DNA of 64,000 nt from contig JBQMYQ010000003.1 of the NCBI GenBank assembly GCA_052173415.1, positions 1 through 64,000 of the forward strand, written 5' to 3'. Below are positions 32,875-40,641 of the stretch, piece by piece. Below the pieces are notes generated by a model, which was not told where the DNA came from, made no database searches, and saw only the letters and a program-made list of their open reading frames with translations. The stretch is from Wolinella sp052173415. GTDB taxonomy: Bacteria; Campylobacterota; Campylobacteria; Campylobacterales; Helicobacteraceae. Positions within the stretch are counted from its first letter, which is position 1; each line of letters opens with the position of its first letter. The position numbers and the translations under genes were made by a program.

Positions 32875-33221
32875 CTATAAATCACCACCTTTTTTTGACA
32901 TTTTCCCTTCTGCGAAGGAATTTGTGACTTTAGCACCTTTTTACTGAAAGCTCAATATTCCAAAATCCGCAAATAATCTGAGGAATCGACTAAACATTTT
33001 CAAAAACAAAAATTTATTCCACGTATTATTTAGGTTTTCTCAAAAATGTAGTATAGTTTTTTCGAAATTTAACTAAGCATGAAATCGCGTTTGTATCGGA
33101 ATTTTAGCCTATATATTTCAGCATATATTAAGAATATTTACCTTTTTAGGTTCAAGGCACAATTAATAACATGAATACTTCTTGGTTTCTTAAACATTAT
33201 TGTAAACTTAAGGGACAAAAT
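32875..33221. promoter_or_regulatory. AT-rich divergent promoter region between rpsU and ccoG
   Basis: About 350 bases without a convincing gene. It includes TATAGT at about 33052 and several TATATT-like boxes near 33110-33135 that could serve ccoG, and on the other strand the region upstream of rpsU. An ATG at 33171 is in frame with ccoG but lacks a ribosome-binding site. No operator palindrome was obvious. Confidence 0.45.
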
Positions 33222-34267
33222 ATGAGCTCAAATTGCCCCCACATGGGAATCTTCTACTATCAAAAACGCTATTTTATCTTTGCGCTTACGACGTTTTTTG
33301 TGATGAGTTTGCCCTTTGTTACGATTGATGGGAATCAGATATTCCTACTCTCTTTTGATCGCAAGCAGCTCCATCTTCTTGGCGTTGCGTTTGATATGCA
33401 AGAGCTCTATCTCATACCCTTTTTGTTGATGTTGCTCTTCATAGGAATATTCTTCATCACGACGCTTGGAGGGCGTGTATGGTGCGGTTGGGGCTGTCCT
33501 CAGACCATTTTTAGGGTGCTTTATCGTGATGTTATCAAGATAAAGCTCTTAAAATTGCGCAAAAAGGTTAGCAACAAGCAGCTTAAACCTGATATGAGTC
33601 TGCCTGTAAATAAGCTCAAAAAAGCCGTTGCTATTACGTTTTGGACGATTATTTCGCTCATTGCCTCCTCAAATTTACTTTGGTATTTTATGCCGCCTTA
33701 TGACTTTTTTGCCTATTGGAGTGCTCCAAAAGAGCATACGGTTTTACTTGGATTCCTCGCTATAATGACCACCGTGCTGGCGTTTGACATCGTCGCACTT
33801 AGAGAGAATTTCTGTATTTACATGTGTCCTTACAGTCGTATCCAGTCCGTGCTTTACAACAACGACACAATCATGGCGGTGTATGATTACAAGCTCGGAG
33901 GCAAGGTTTTTAATCTCAAGGGAATCAAGCTTTGGAAAAAGCCCGATCCCCCTGACACGGAATGTATCGGCTGTGGGCAATGTGTCAAAGTCTGTCCGAC
34001 CTGTATTGACATACATAAAGGGATGTGGCTAGAGTGTATCAAAACTGCCTTGAATGCACCGATGCGTGCTCCAAAGTCGTGAACGCCCTCGGGAAGGAGA
34101 CGCTCATCGGCTGGACGTCGCCTCAAGCAGTGGAATCGCTCTCAAAAGAGGCGCGTAAAGATACGCCTCTTCCCGTTCGCATACGTGCTTTTGCACTGGA
34201 TAAACCCGAAATCAGCGTGCTTAGAGATAGCATTTTTGTCTATCCGCGCGCAGATCTTATCAAATAA
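33222..34267 (+). pseudogene. ccoG: CcoG (FixG/RdxA-like) cytochrome cbb3 oxidase accessory protein, frameshifted
   Basis: CcoG-type membrane iron-sulfur protein, required for copper handling and assembly of cbb3 oxidase. The first frame gives PHMGIFYYQKRYFIFALTTF, several helices, GRVWCGWGCPQTIFRVLYRD and the first ferredoxin motif CIGCGQCVKVCP. The second motif is broken: after LECI the frame changes. Reading two bases fewer at the AAAA run (34041-34044) restores CINCLECTDAC and then CSKVVNALGKETLIGWTSPQ to the stop. Without correction the product ends in ALNAPMRAPKS. The start is the ATG after AAGGGAC. This could be a true lesion, a variable tract or an assembly error. Confidence 0.8.
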
Positions 34268-34276
34268 GGAAAACTT

Positions 34277-35239
34277 ATGCAGTCATCTACAAAAACCAAT
34301 CGTCTTGAACATTTTCCCATCATGTTTTTTACTATCTCTATGGGCTTTGGAGGGCTCTCTCTCGCCTACCTCAAAGCCCATGAGGAGCTAGCGATTCCCA
34401 TAGAATTCTTCTATCTCTTCCGCGCCATTACCTCTGTGGTTTTTGTGGTCGCTTTTCTCTTTTATGCTATGAAATTTTTCAAGTATCGTGCGCAAGTCGT
34501 TTGGGAGTTTTCCCACCCGATCCGCCTGCACTTTTTCCCCGCATTTTCGATTGCCCTGCTTCTTTTAAGTGCGCTGTATAGCCACTTCTCGCTACTAAGC
34601 GCGACGCTGTTTTGGCTTGGGCTCATCATTCACACGTTTCTTACGTTTCACACCGTGCGTTTTTGGATTAATAACAGCTTTGAAATCGCCCGCAGCAACC
34701 CCGCGTGGTTTATCCCCATCGTGGGGAATCTCATCATTCCCGCCCTCGCGCACGACATTCACCCTGCGCTTCTCTCTTACTTTTTTGCTTTAGGGGTCTT
34801 TTTTTGGCTCGTGCTATTTTCCATCATCTTTTATCGGATCATATTCCATCCTCAACTCGCGCAGAAATTCATGCCCACCCTCTTTATATTCATCGCACCC
34901 CCTGCGATTGCACTTTTAGGCTATCTCAATCTGAATGGAATCCGATTTGACCTTTTGGCGCAAATGTTTCTAAATCTCGCACTGTTTTTCGCATTTCTCT
35001 TAATTTTCATGTATAAAAACTTCATCAAACTCAAATTTTTCATCTCATGGTGGGCATTCACTTTCCCCCTTGCCGCGCTCTCTATCGCGCTGATTCGCGC
35101 TTTTAGTATCAGCAATCTCGCGCCCTACCTCCATCTCGCGCTCCTCTTTTTAATCGCCACCACGATCATCATAGGAATCGTGAGCTTCAAAACTTATCGC
35201 TCCATTCTTAAGCAAGAAGTTTGCGTCGCAGAGGAATAG
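34277..35239 (+). CDS. SLAC1/TehA-family anion channel or transporter
   Basis: Integral membrane protein of 320 residues with about ten hydrophobic helices. It starts with FPIMFFTISMGFGGLSLAYL, the usual first helix of the tellurite-resistance/dicarboxylate transporter (TDT) family, and has PAWFIPIVGNLIIPALAHDI in the middle, matching the conserved PxWF.P.VG segment. Bacterial members conduct small anions or export toxic oxyanions. The ATG follows AAGGAAAACTT, 9 bases after ccoG. Its place between ccoG and an ABC cluster may reflect a shared promoter but does not reveal the substrate. Confidence 0.85.
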   Translation: MQSSTKTNRLEHFPIMFFTISMGFGGLSLAYLKAHEELAIPIEFFYLFRAITSVVFVVAFLFYAMKFFKYRAQVVWEFSHPIRLHFFPAFSIALLLLSALYSHFSLLSATLFWLGLIIHTFLTFHTVRFWINNSFEIARSNPAWFIPIVGNLIIPALAHDIHPALLSYFFALGVFFWLVLFSIIFYRIIFHPQLAQKFMPTLFIFIAPPAIALLGYLNLNGIRFDLLAQMFLNLALFFAFLLIFMYKNFIKLKFFISWWAFTFPLAALSIALIRAFSISNLAPYLHLALLFLIATTIIIGIVSFKTYRSILKQEVCVAEE

Positions 35240-35247
35240 TAGAAAAT

Positions 35248-35535
35248 ATGTGGGTTAGAGATCAGCTGCGATTCCTCACTCGCGCGCTATTTATCGGGCT
35301 TGTCGCGCTCTTTGGCGTGCTCTCTCACGCATTTTTAAGCAGACACAACGAGCAGCCCCCCACCCATTCATTTCTCTTCCCTAAAGGGAGCACCTTGAGT
35401 GCCGATTCCCTGCATACACGCTTTTTCCCCTATGCAGACACCATGAGCGCGCGCCCAAGCTATCCGGGCGCATTTGATCCCTTTCACAGCTCCTTTGTCT
35501 ATTCGCCACCCTCCCTCTCTGTGAAACGCCCATGA
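35248..35535 (+). CDS. Small membrane-anchored protein of the ABC cluster
   Basis: A 95-residue protein with one hydrophobic segment (about residues 10-28, LTRALFIGLVALFGVLSHAF), acting as a signal anchor or signal peptide. The remaining 65 residues are outside the membrane and rich in Ser, Pro, Phe and Tyr (PSYPGAFDPFHSSFVYSPPS), with no cysteine. The end overlaps the ABC permease start by four bases, so it belongs to the same unit. I do not recognise the family. The start is an ATG; a TTG nine codons upstream is possible. Confidence 0.6.
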   Translation: MWVRDQLRFLTRALFIGLVALFGVLSHAFLSRHNEQPPTHSFLFPKGSTLSADSLHTRFFPYADTMSARPSYPGAFDPFHSSFVYSPPSLSVKRP

Positions 35536-36692
35536 ATCGCTCGCTTCTTGCCCTCTCCATCGCTCTAGTGAGAAATAAAGCACTCAAATATATTCCACTT
35601 ACCCTTTTGCTTGTGCTTGTGATTTTCCTCGCCACTTCGGTAAGCTTTATTGCAAGCGGCATCAAAAAAATCCAAGCACAGCAAATCGGCAATCTCCCTA
35701 GTATTACGCTTCAACGCGTCGTGGGTGGGAGGATTGAGAGCGTGAGTGAAGAGCGTATTGATGAGATTTTGGAAATTCCGGGTGTCGCATGGGCATTAGG
35801 ACGCGTTTGGGGCTACTACTTTTTCCCCCATGTCGCGCTACAAAATGGAGGCGCAAATTTCACAATCTTAGGAATCGACCCCTTCGAGCCGCATTTTTTA
35901 GAGGAAGATTCCTCCATAAACCTCGAGGAATCGGGGATCATGCACGTAGGCACGGGCGTATATGATGTGATGCAAAAGAGCTTTAACTGCGATTCTCTTA
36001 CACTCATTTCGCCTGCGAGCAAGCCACACACCCTGCGCTTAGGCGAGCTTTTAGAAGGGGCGTGGAGCTATGATTTTATCGTGCTTCACAAAGATGAGGC
36101 GCGCGAGATTTTAGGCGTAAGGGAAGGCGAAGTAACGGATATTGTGGTGCAAGTAACCCATGAGGCGGAGATTCCCACGATTGCGAGCAAGCTCATTGAG
36201 CTCTATCCCGATTCGCGCGTGCTTAGCAAGGATCAGATTTTGCTCGCTTATGAGTCTGTCATAGACTACAAAAGCGGGCTGTTTTTGGTGCTTTTTATTA
36301 CAGTTTTGCTTGCGCTTTCTATTGCACTCTATAATCAAGCAAGCATTCTAAGCAGTGATGAACGCCGTGAAATCGCGCTTTTACGGGCTATTGGCTTTAG
36401 TGTGGGCGAAGTGATGTGGCTCAAGGTGCTCGAACATCTCTACCTCATCGCGACCGCCCTATTTGTGGGAATCCTAGGCGCATACCTCTTTGTTTATATC
36501 GCCAAAGCCCCGCTGTTATGGCACATCTTCATAACCGCAAGCGACCTCACTCCGCCCTTCTCGCCTCAGATCGGTGCGGAATTTTTCGAGCTTATAAGCT
36601 ACGCACTTTTGGGCGCATTCCTCTATTTTGCTGTCGTGCTAATCCCGATATGGCGCGCCTCCGCAGGCGAAATGGGAGAGTGGCTACGATGA
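35532..36692 (+). CDS. ABC transporter permease, FtsX/MacB type
   Basis: A 386-residue inner-membrane protein with the MacB/LolC layout: helix 1 (residues 18-40), a periplasmic domain of about 220 residues, then three C-terminal helices with VIDYKSGLFLVLFITVLLAL and SDERREIALLRAIGFSVGEV. The latter is the characteristic cytoplasmic loop of FtsX-like permeases. Such permeases usually transmit force to periplasmic partners rather than move solutes through a channel. The gene overlaps the small protein upstream and the ATPase downstream by four bases each. The substrate is unknown. Confidence 0.85.
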   Translation: MNRSLLALSIALVRNKALKYIPLTLLLVLVIFLATSVSFIASGIKKIQAQQIGNLPSITLQRVVGGRIESVSEERIDEILEIPGVAWALGRVWGYYFFPHVALQNGGANFTILGIDPFEPHFLEEDSSINLEESGIMHVGTGVYDVMQKSFNCDSLTLISPASKPHTLRLGELLEGAWSYDFIVLHKDEAREILGVREGEVTDIVVQVTHEAEIPTIASKLIELYPDSRVLSKDQILLAYESVIDYKSGLFLVLFITVLLALSIALYNQASILSSDERREIALLRAIGFSVGEVMWLKVLEHLYLIATALFVGILGAYLFVYIAKAPLLWHIFITASDLTPPFSPQIGAEFFELISYALLGAFLYFAVVLIPIWRASAGEMGEWLR

Positions 36693-37354
36693 TATTTCTA
36701 AAAAATGTAAGCAAAAGCTTTGAGGGCGGGAATCGGGGCGTTTTTGACCTCTCATTTGAGATACAAAAAGGCGAGAGCTGCCTGCTTAGAGGCGAGAGCG
36801 GAAGTGGAAAAAGCACGCTTTTAGCACTCATTAGTGCGATGATTCGCCCGGATTTTGGCGAGATCCGCGTGGGAGATCGGCATTTATGGCTCATGAATGA
36901 GCGTCTAAGCGCGCGCTGGAGGCTGCTTAACGTCGGCTTTATCTTCCAGCGATTCCACCTTTTGCCCCATTTGAGCCTCTTTGAAAATGTCGCACTCCCG
37001 CTTGTCCCTCTAAACCTGGAAGCGCGTGAAATTGAAGAGCGAGTGGAGCGGGTTTTGGAGCGATTCTCACTCAAGGAGCGCGCACATAGAGCCGCTAGAG
37101 GGCTCTCAGGTGGGGAGCTGCAACGCGTCGCTATCGCAAGGGCTCTTGTGAATAATCCTGCGATTCTCCTCGCAGATGAACCCGTAGCGAGCCTTGATAG
37201 TCGCTTGAAGCATGAATTTATCGAGATTTTGAAAGGGCTAAAAAGCGAAGGGCACACGATTATGGTCGCTTCGCACGACATGGAGCTACTTGAATGCGGC
37301 TATTTTGAGCGCGAAATTCGCCTACACAACGGAAGAATCGATGATATTAAGTAG
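36689..37354 (+). CDS. ABC transporter ATP-binding protein, LolD/MacB type
   Basis: A 221-residue ATPase. Walker A is LRGESGSGKSTLLALISAMI near residue 35, the Q-loop in NVGFIFQRFHLLPHLSLFEN, the signature ARGLSGGELQRVAIARALVN near residue 135, and Walker B in PAILLADEPVASLDSRLK. The H-loop is ASHDMELLE. This pattern fits the LolD/MacB/FtsE group that works with FtsX-like permeases, which is the gene just upstream (ATGA overlap). The next gene starts inside its last five codons. The starting ATG is fixed by the overlap. Confidence 0.93.
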   Translation: MIFLKNVSKSFEGGNRGVFDLSFEIQKGESCLLRGESGSGKSTLLALISAMIRPDFGEIRVGDRHLWLMNERLSARWRLLNVGFIFQRFHLLPHLSLFENVALPLVPLNLEAREIEERVERVLERFSLKERAHRAARGLSGGELQRVAIARALVNNPAILLADEPVASLDSRLKHEFIEILKGLKSEGHTIMVASHDMELLECGYFEREIRLHNGRIDDIK

Positions 37355-38297
37355 CGCACTTATCGCCTACACCCTCGCTGAGAGCGTCGCACTCACGCTA
37401 GGGGTCGTCGCAGGATATGGCGCATGGAATATCACGCGGCATTATCGTGCGGATTACAGCGCGCACTCCTATCGCCTCTACGCACTTAGCGAGCTCTCAG
37501 GCGCACTGATTCGATTCCTGCTCTTAGCCAAACTTTTGCTCTTTTTTTATTACATTTTTTTGCTCGATTCCTACACGACTAAGCTCATCGGCGCGATGTG
37601 TGCCACAGGCGTTGTAGGCGCAATTAAGGGCGGTTGGTGGCTCTTTTTATGGAAAATTTTGGTGCTGCTTTTGGGCGTAATTTGGCTTTTTATGCACCAC
37701 GATGATTTAAAGAGCGAGCAAGAGCCCTATTTTCGCAAGAAATTTCTCTTTTATCTACTCATTTTAGGGGCTTTGCTTGTTGAATTTATTTGGAGTCTCT
37801 CTGCGCTATTTTCCCTTGAACCCCAGCGCCTCGTGAGTTGCTGTGCTACGATTTTCAGCCCGCAAAGCTTCCAAAAAAGTGGGGCGATTTTGGATAAGAC
37901 GCCACTTTTTGCCCTATTTTTCTCCCTGTTTATCGTGCTTTTAAGTAGTTATAAAAGGCATTCCGCGGGACTTTTTGTGGGGAATGCGCTCTTTTTAGCA
38001 GCCACACTTTGGGCGATTATCTACTTTTTCTCCCCCTATATTTACGCGCTTCCCACGCATGTCTGTCCTTTTTGCCTCCTACAAAAGGAATACTACGGCG
38101 TAGGCTACCTCATCTACGCGCTCCTTTTTTGGGGGAGCTTTTTGGGTTGCGCAGCGGCAGCGAGGCTAATCTATGCGCCAAAGCTCTCAAGCGATACGAT
38201 TATCCGCCTCTCGCTCGCACTTTATGCATTAGTTTTGTGCATTTTATTTGGCTATGTAATTGGCTATTTTCTCATAAATGGAACGTGGCTTGGCTAA
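37341..38297 (+). CDS. Cys-containing polytopic membrane protein linked to the ABC transporter
   Basis: A 318-residue protein with eight or nine hydrophobic helices that I do not recognise. Two cysteine features stand out: a vicinal CysCys in RLVSCCATIFSP and a CxxC in THVCPFCLLQKEYYGVGYLI. Both are in loops near helix ends, and the CPFC resembles thiol-redox motifs such as those of VKOR or DsbB-like proteins. It starts inside the end of the ATPase gene (overlap 14 bases), so it is part of the same unit. It is followed by a tRNA gene after about 120 bases. A role in thiol or metal handling is inferred only from the cysteines and from ccoG nearby. Confidence 0.65.
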   Translation: MILSSALIAYTLAESVALTLGVVAGYGAWNITRHYRADYSAHSYRLYALSELSGALIRFLLLAKLLLFFYYIFLLDSYTTKLIGAMCATGVVGAIKGGWWLFLWKILVLLLGVIWLFMHHDDLKSEQEPYFRKKFLFYLLILGALLVEFIWSLSALFSLEPQRLVSCCATIFSPQSFQKSGAILDKTPLFALFFSLFIVLLSSYKRHSAGLFVGNALFLAATLWAIIYFFSPYIYALPTHVCPFCLLQKEYYGVGYLIYALLFWGSFLGCAAAARLIYAPKLSSDTIIRLSLALYALVLCILFGYVIGYFLINGTWLG

Positions 38298-38415
38298 GCA
38301 AAAGCGGGGAATCTGGGGTATTTTAAGAGATTTAAAAGATTTTTTGTATAAGATTTCGCTCCCCCTAAAGGCGTTTCTTCTTTTAAGTTTTTAAGCGATA
38401 GAATGCCGATCTTGC

Positions 38416-38499
38416 GCGGGAGTGGCGGAATGGCAGACGCACCAGACTTAGGATCTGGCGCTTCACGGCGTGGAGGTTCAAGTCCTCTCTCCCGCACCA
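38416..38499 (+). tRNA. tRNA-Leu (anticodon UAG)
   Basis: A class II tRNA of 84 bases with encoded CCA. The acceptor GCGGGAG pairs with CTCCCGC, the anticodon loop CTTAGGA reads UAG, the short variable arm follows, and the T loop is GTTCAAG. A TAGAAT box and an upstream TTTTTAAG stretch could be its promoter. It reads CUA and, with wobble, other CUN codons. Confidence 0.95.
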
Positions 38500-38664
38500 C
38501 ACTTTTTCTCTCCGTCTTGTTCTTCTTGTTTTTAGAAATCACATTTACTTCAAATTACAATGTCAAGGAAAACCAGCTAAGAAATTCAAGCAAAGGCGAA
38601 TCGGTAAAAATGCGTATGTTTTTATCAAGGCTTTAAAAACAATCAAATATCACACAGGAATCCT

Positions 38665-38674
38665 CCCCCCCCCC
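38665..38674. repeat. Homopolymeric C10 tract
   Basis: Ten consecutive C between the tRNA gene and the porin. Tracts of this length in Helicobacter and Campylobacter often change length by slippage and switch genes on or off. No intact gene uses this one in the sequence given. Confidence 0.85.
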
Positions 38675-38870
38675 ATGAGAAAGTGTGTATAAAAAGGCAC
38701 GGGCGAGTTTGTAGCTAATTTGTGCAGGGGATTCTTGTGGCGATTCTTGCATAATGCTTCTTGTGTATAGATTCCCAGCATGAGATTCCCTGTGCGGATT
38801 CCCAGTATTAGCAAAAATATAGGGGAATCTGAGCGGATTTTGTGTTGATTATCAGGTTATATATGTCTCT

Positions 38871-38903
38871 AAAAAGAGTGAGGAATCCACGCGGATTCCT
38901 CAC
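38871..38903 (-). terminator. Rho-independent terminator after the porin, built from an inverted GATTCC pair
   Basis: GTGAGGAATCC-acgc-GGATTCCTCAC is a perfect 11-pair stem with a four-base loop. Read on the minus strand it is followed by TCTTTTT. It lies about 58 bases after the porin stop. The stem consists largely of the over-represented motif in head-to-head arrangement, as uptake sequences do in Neisseria terminators. Confidence 0.8.
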
Positions 38904-38960
38904 GGATTTCCTGTCTTTATGTGCAGATTATTAGCCTAGATTCCCCGCTGTTTGGCAGAA

Positions 38961-40475
38961 CTAGTAGCGATAGCGGAAGCTTAGACGAATGTCTGTTGCT
39001 TTCTCCACAGGGATAGGTGCTATGGGATATTTTTTATGCAGAGCATACGCCTCGCCAATGCTCATGGGTCTGCCCTCATGACCAAAATAGGAATCGCTCC
39101 CCGTGTAGTTATATCTGATATGTGTCGCGCGCAGATCCATCGTGAGCATATTCCCCACAAGCGGCTGGATATAGTAGATCTCATAGGCATTCCCGCGTGC
39201 TGCGAGCTTAGAGCCGATGAGCGTATCCTCGCCATGAGTGTTCGATCGCCAATATTTGCTCCCTCTGTTGTATTCGATTCCCAGCTTCGCGCCCTTGCTA
39301 AAAGGCAGAGGCATCTGCACGCCTGTATAAATGGAATATCCTATTTTGCTTTTGTCTGAGCCAAGCATACTCATGCCACTTTTTGGGGCGGTTCTACTCG
39401 TTGCAAAGCTTATAAAGAATTTCGTCTCATCAAAAAAATCACCCAACCCATCGCCAATACCATCGATTCCAAAGGTGATTGCCCCCCCCCACCAGTCACC
39501 GACGTTTTTAAATTTTAGTCGCAGTTTATGAAAATTAGAAATATCGATTGGATTTAGTCCAGTCGTGCTACTAAGAAACGTTTTCCATGCGTGGAAGTTG
39601 TCATTAATATCTGTTTTAGTAAATCCAGTTACATTACTCGCATAGGCAAAATTTGTAAAGACCTTATACTGCCCATCATCATAAGGGACAAAGATAAAGC
39701 CGATCATATTGACATTGTCATGAATTGCTTTATCTTTCGCATAAGGGGTGATCGCCTGATAAAGGGGGAAGTGCGTTTTGACATTGCTAACCCCACGCCC
39801 AAGGCAGAGCTTGAAATACATACCCGAAATATCGCTAATTTTATCAAGGTCAAGCTTGAGGCTCGCACCATCAAACTCGACATTGATAAGGTGCCCTGCA
39901 GGGGAGTTTGGCTCGTCATTTTCGCGAAGATTCACAGGATAGCCATTGAGTGAAGGTCGCCTACCCACGCTTGCTGCCCAAGGAATCGTGCTATTGCTAT
40001 CGCGATAGAGGAAGTAGGCTTGACGCACTTTAATTGAATTATCTGTCGCGCCACTCTCGTGTGTAACCCAGCCAAACTCTCTATATCCGGAATTAACACT
40101 GCTTTGCATATTCTCTGCGGTATCGCCAAAAACTTTCTTATACGAGAGATCACTGATAAATGCGAGATTATCTGTGGGTGCATATTTCATTCCGATGATG
40201 AGACGGTTTGTCATAAGGTCTGGGTTGCTGGAGGTCTTCCCGTTTGCATGTTTGTATGTGAGATTATCAATACTGTAACGGAAATCCGCGCTAAGCTTGA
40301 TATTATCGCCATAGGACATTTTTTTAACGGCACTTAAATCGCTTTTAATGCTTTTGAGCTCCGCTCTTAGGGACTCGATCTCTTTGCGCATTTGCGCTTC
40401 ATCAGCGTGCGCGATTCCAGCAGTTAGTAGTAGCGTAGCTAAGATTAACGATACTTTTGCTCGATTCTGCTTCAT
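38961..40475 (-). CDS. Outer-membrane porin-like protein (DUF3373 type)
   Basis: A secreted beta-barrel protein of 504 residues. The signal peptide ends ...LLTAGIAHA before Asp25. A short coiled coil follows (DEAQMRKEIESLRAELKSIK, residues 25-56), a trimerisation element found in some porins. Alternating strands fill the rest, with aromatic girdles, and the last residue is in LSFRYRY, the terminal aromatic needed for BAM insertion. It resembles DUF3373 proteins of Campylobacterota. An in-frame run of nine G in VGDWWGGAIT (about residue 330) makes phase variation possible. A perfect hairpin terminator follows. Selectivity is unknown. Confidence 0.85.
   Translation of the reverse strand: MKQNRAKVSLILATLLLTAGIAHADEAQMRKEIESLRAELKSIKSDLSAVKKMSYGDNIKLSADFRYSIDNLTYKHANGKTSSNPDLMTNRLIIGMKYAPTDNLAFISDLSYKKVFGDTAENMQSSVNSGYREFGWVTHESGATDNSIKVRQAYFLYRDSNSTIPWAASVGRRPSLNGYPVNLRENDEPNSPAGHLINVEFDGASLKLDLDKISDISGMYFKLCLGRGVSNVKTHFPLYQAITPYAKDKAIHDNVNMIGFIFVPYDDGQYKVFTNFAYASNVTGFTKTDINDNFHAWKTFLSSTTGLNPIDISNFHKLRLKFKNVGDWWGGAITFGIDGIGDGLGDFFDETKFFISFATSRTAPKSGMSMLGSDKSKIGYSIYTGVQMPLPFSKGAKLGIEYNRGSKYWRSNTHGEDTLIGSKLAARGNAYEIYYIQPLVGNMLTMDLRATHIRYNYTGSDSYFGHEGRPMSIGEAYALHKKYPIAPIPVEKATDIRLSFRYRY
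39482..39490. repeat. Homopolymeric C9 (G9 on the coding strand) inside the porin gene
   Basis: Nine consecutive C on the plus strand, read as TGG TGG GGG GGG GCA in the porin (Trp-Trp-Gly-Gly-Ala). In this sequence the tract length keeps the frame open. A gain or loss of one base would shift it and truncate the protein about two thirds of the way through. Confidence 0.9.
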
Positions 40476-40641
40476 ATGTTAGTCTCCTTTTGTAATTTTT
40501 CTAATAAAAATAAAAAAAGGAATAATAGATAAAAAGTGCTTGTGATTAAATTTAATAGAGTGTATTTTTGCCATTTAAGCGACAAATATTTTTATTGGAA
40601 TAGAATCAATTTTCACAAAAATACATTTGAAGGAGACGATT

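Larger units (their letters stand above)
38657..38944. repeat. Cluster of eight GATTCC/GGAATC motifs between genes
   Basis: Copies start at 38657, 38770, 38784, 38797, 38824, 38882, 38894 and 38939, in both orientations. Three of them (38770-38802) are 13-14 bases apart, and the pair at 38882/38894 is the porin terminator. Chance would give about 0.14 copies in this length. Since no protein is encoded here, codon preference cannot explain the density. Confidence 0.75.
38500..38960. other. Gene-poor region with a C10 tract and a cluster of GATTCC motifs
   Basis: Between tRNA-Leu and the end of the porin gene. It has a run of ten C at 38665-38674 and eight copies of GATTCC/GGAATC between 38657 and 38944, plus the porin terminator. 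On the minus strand a frame of about 43 codons ending VPFYTHFLMGGGRIPV spans the tract, but no ribosome-binding site supports it. It may be the remains of a gene, a switchable small frame or simply an intergenic region. Confidence 0.6.

Noticed and set aside
34035..34060. Programmed -1 frameshift in ccoG at AAAA
   Set aside because: Slipping back one base would give CIKNCLEC, a Cys-x3-Cys spacing that breaks the ferredoxin motif. Reading two bases fewer is needed for the right spacing, so ordinary -1 slippage does not fit.
36592..37281. Minus-strand open frame opposite the ABC ATPase
   Set aside because: Very rich in Ser and Arg, antisense to clear Walker motifs, so a shadow.
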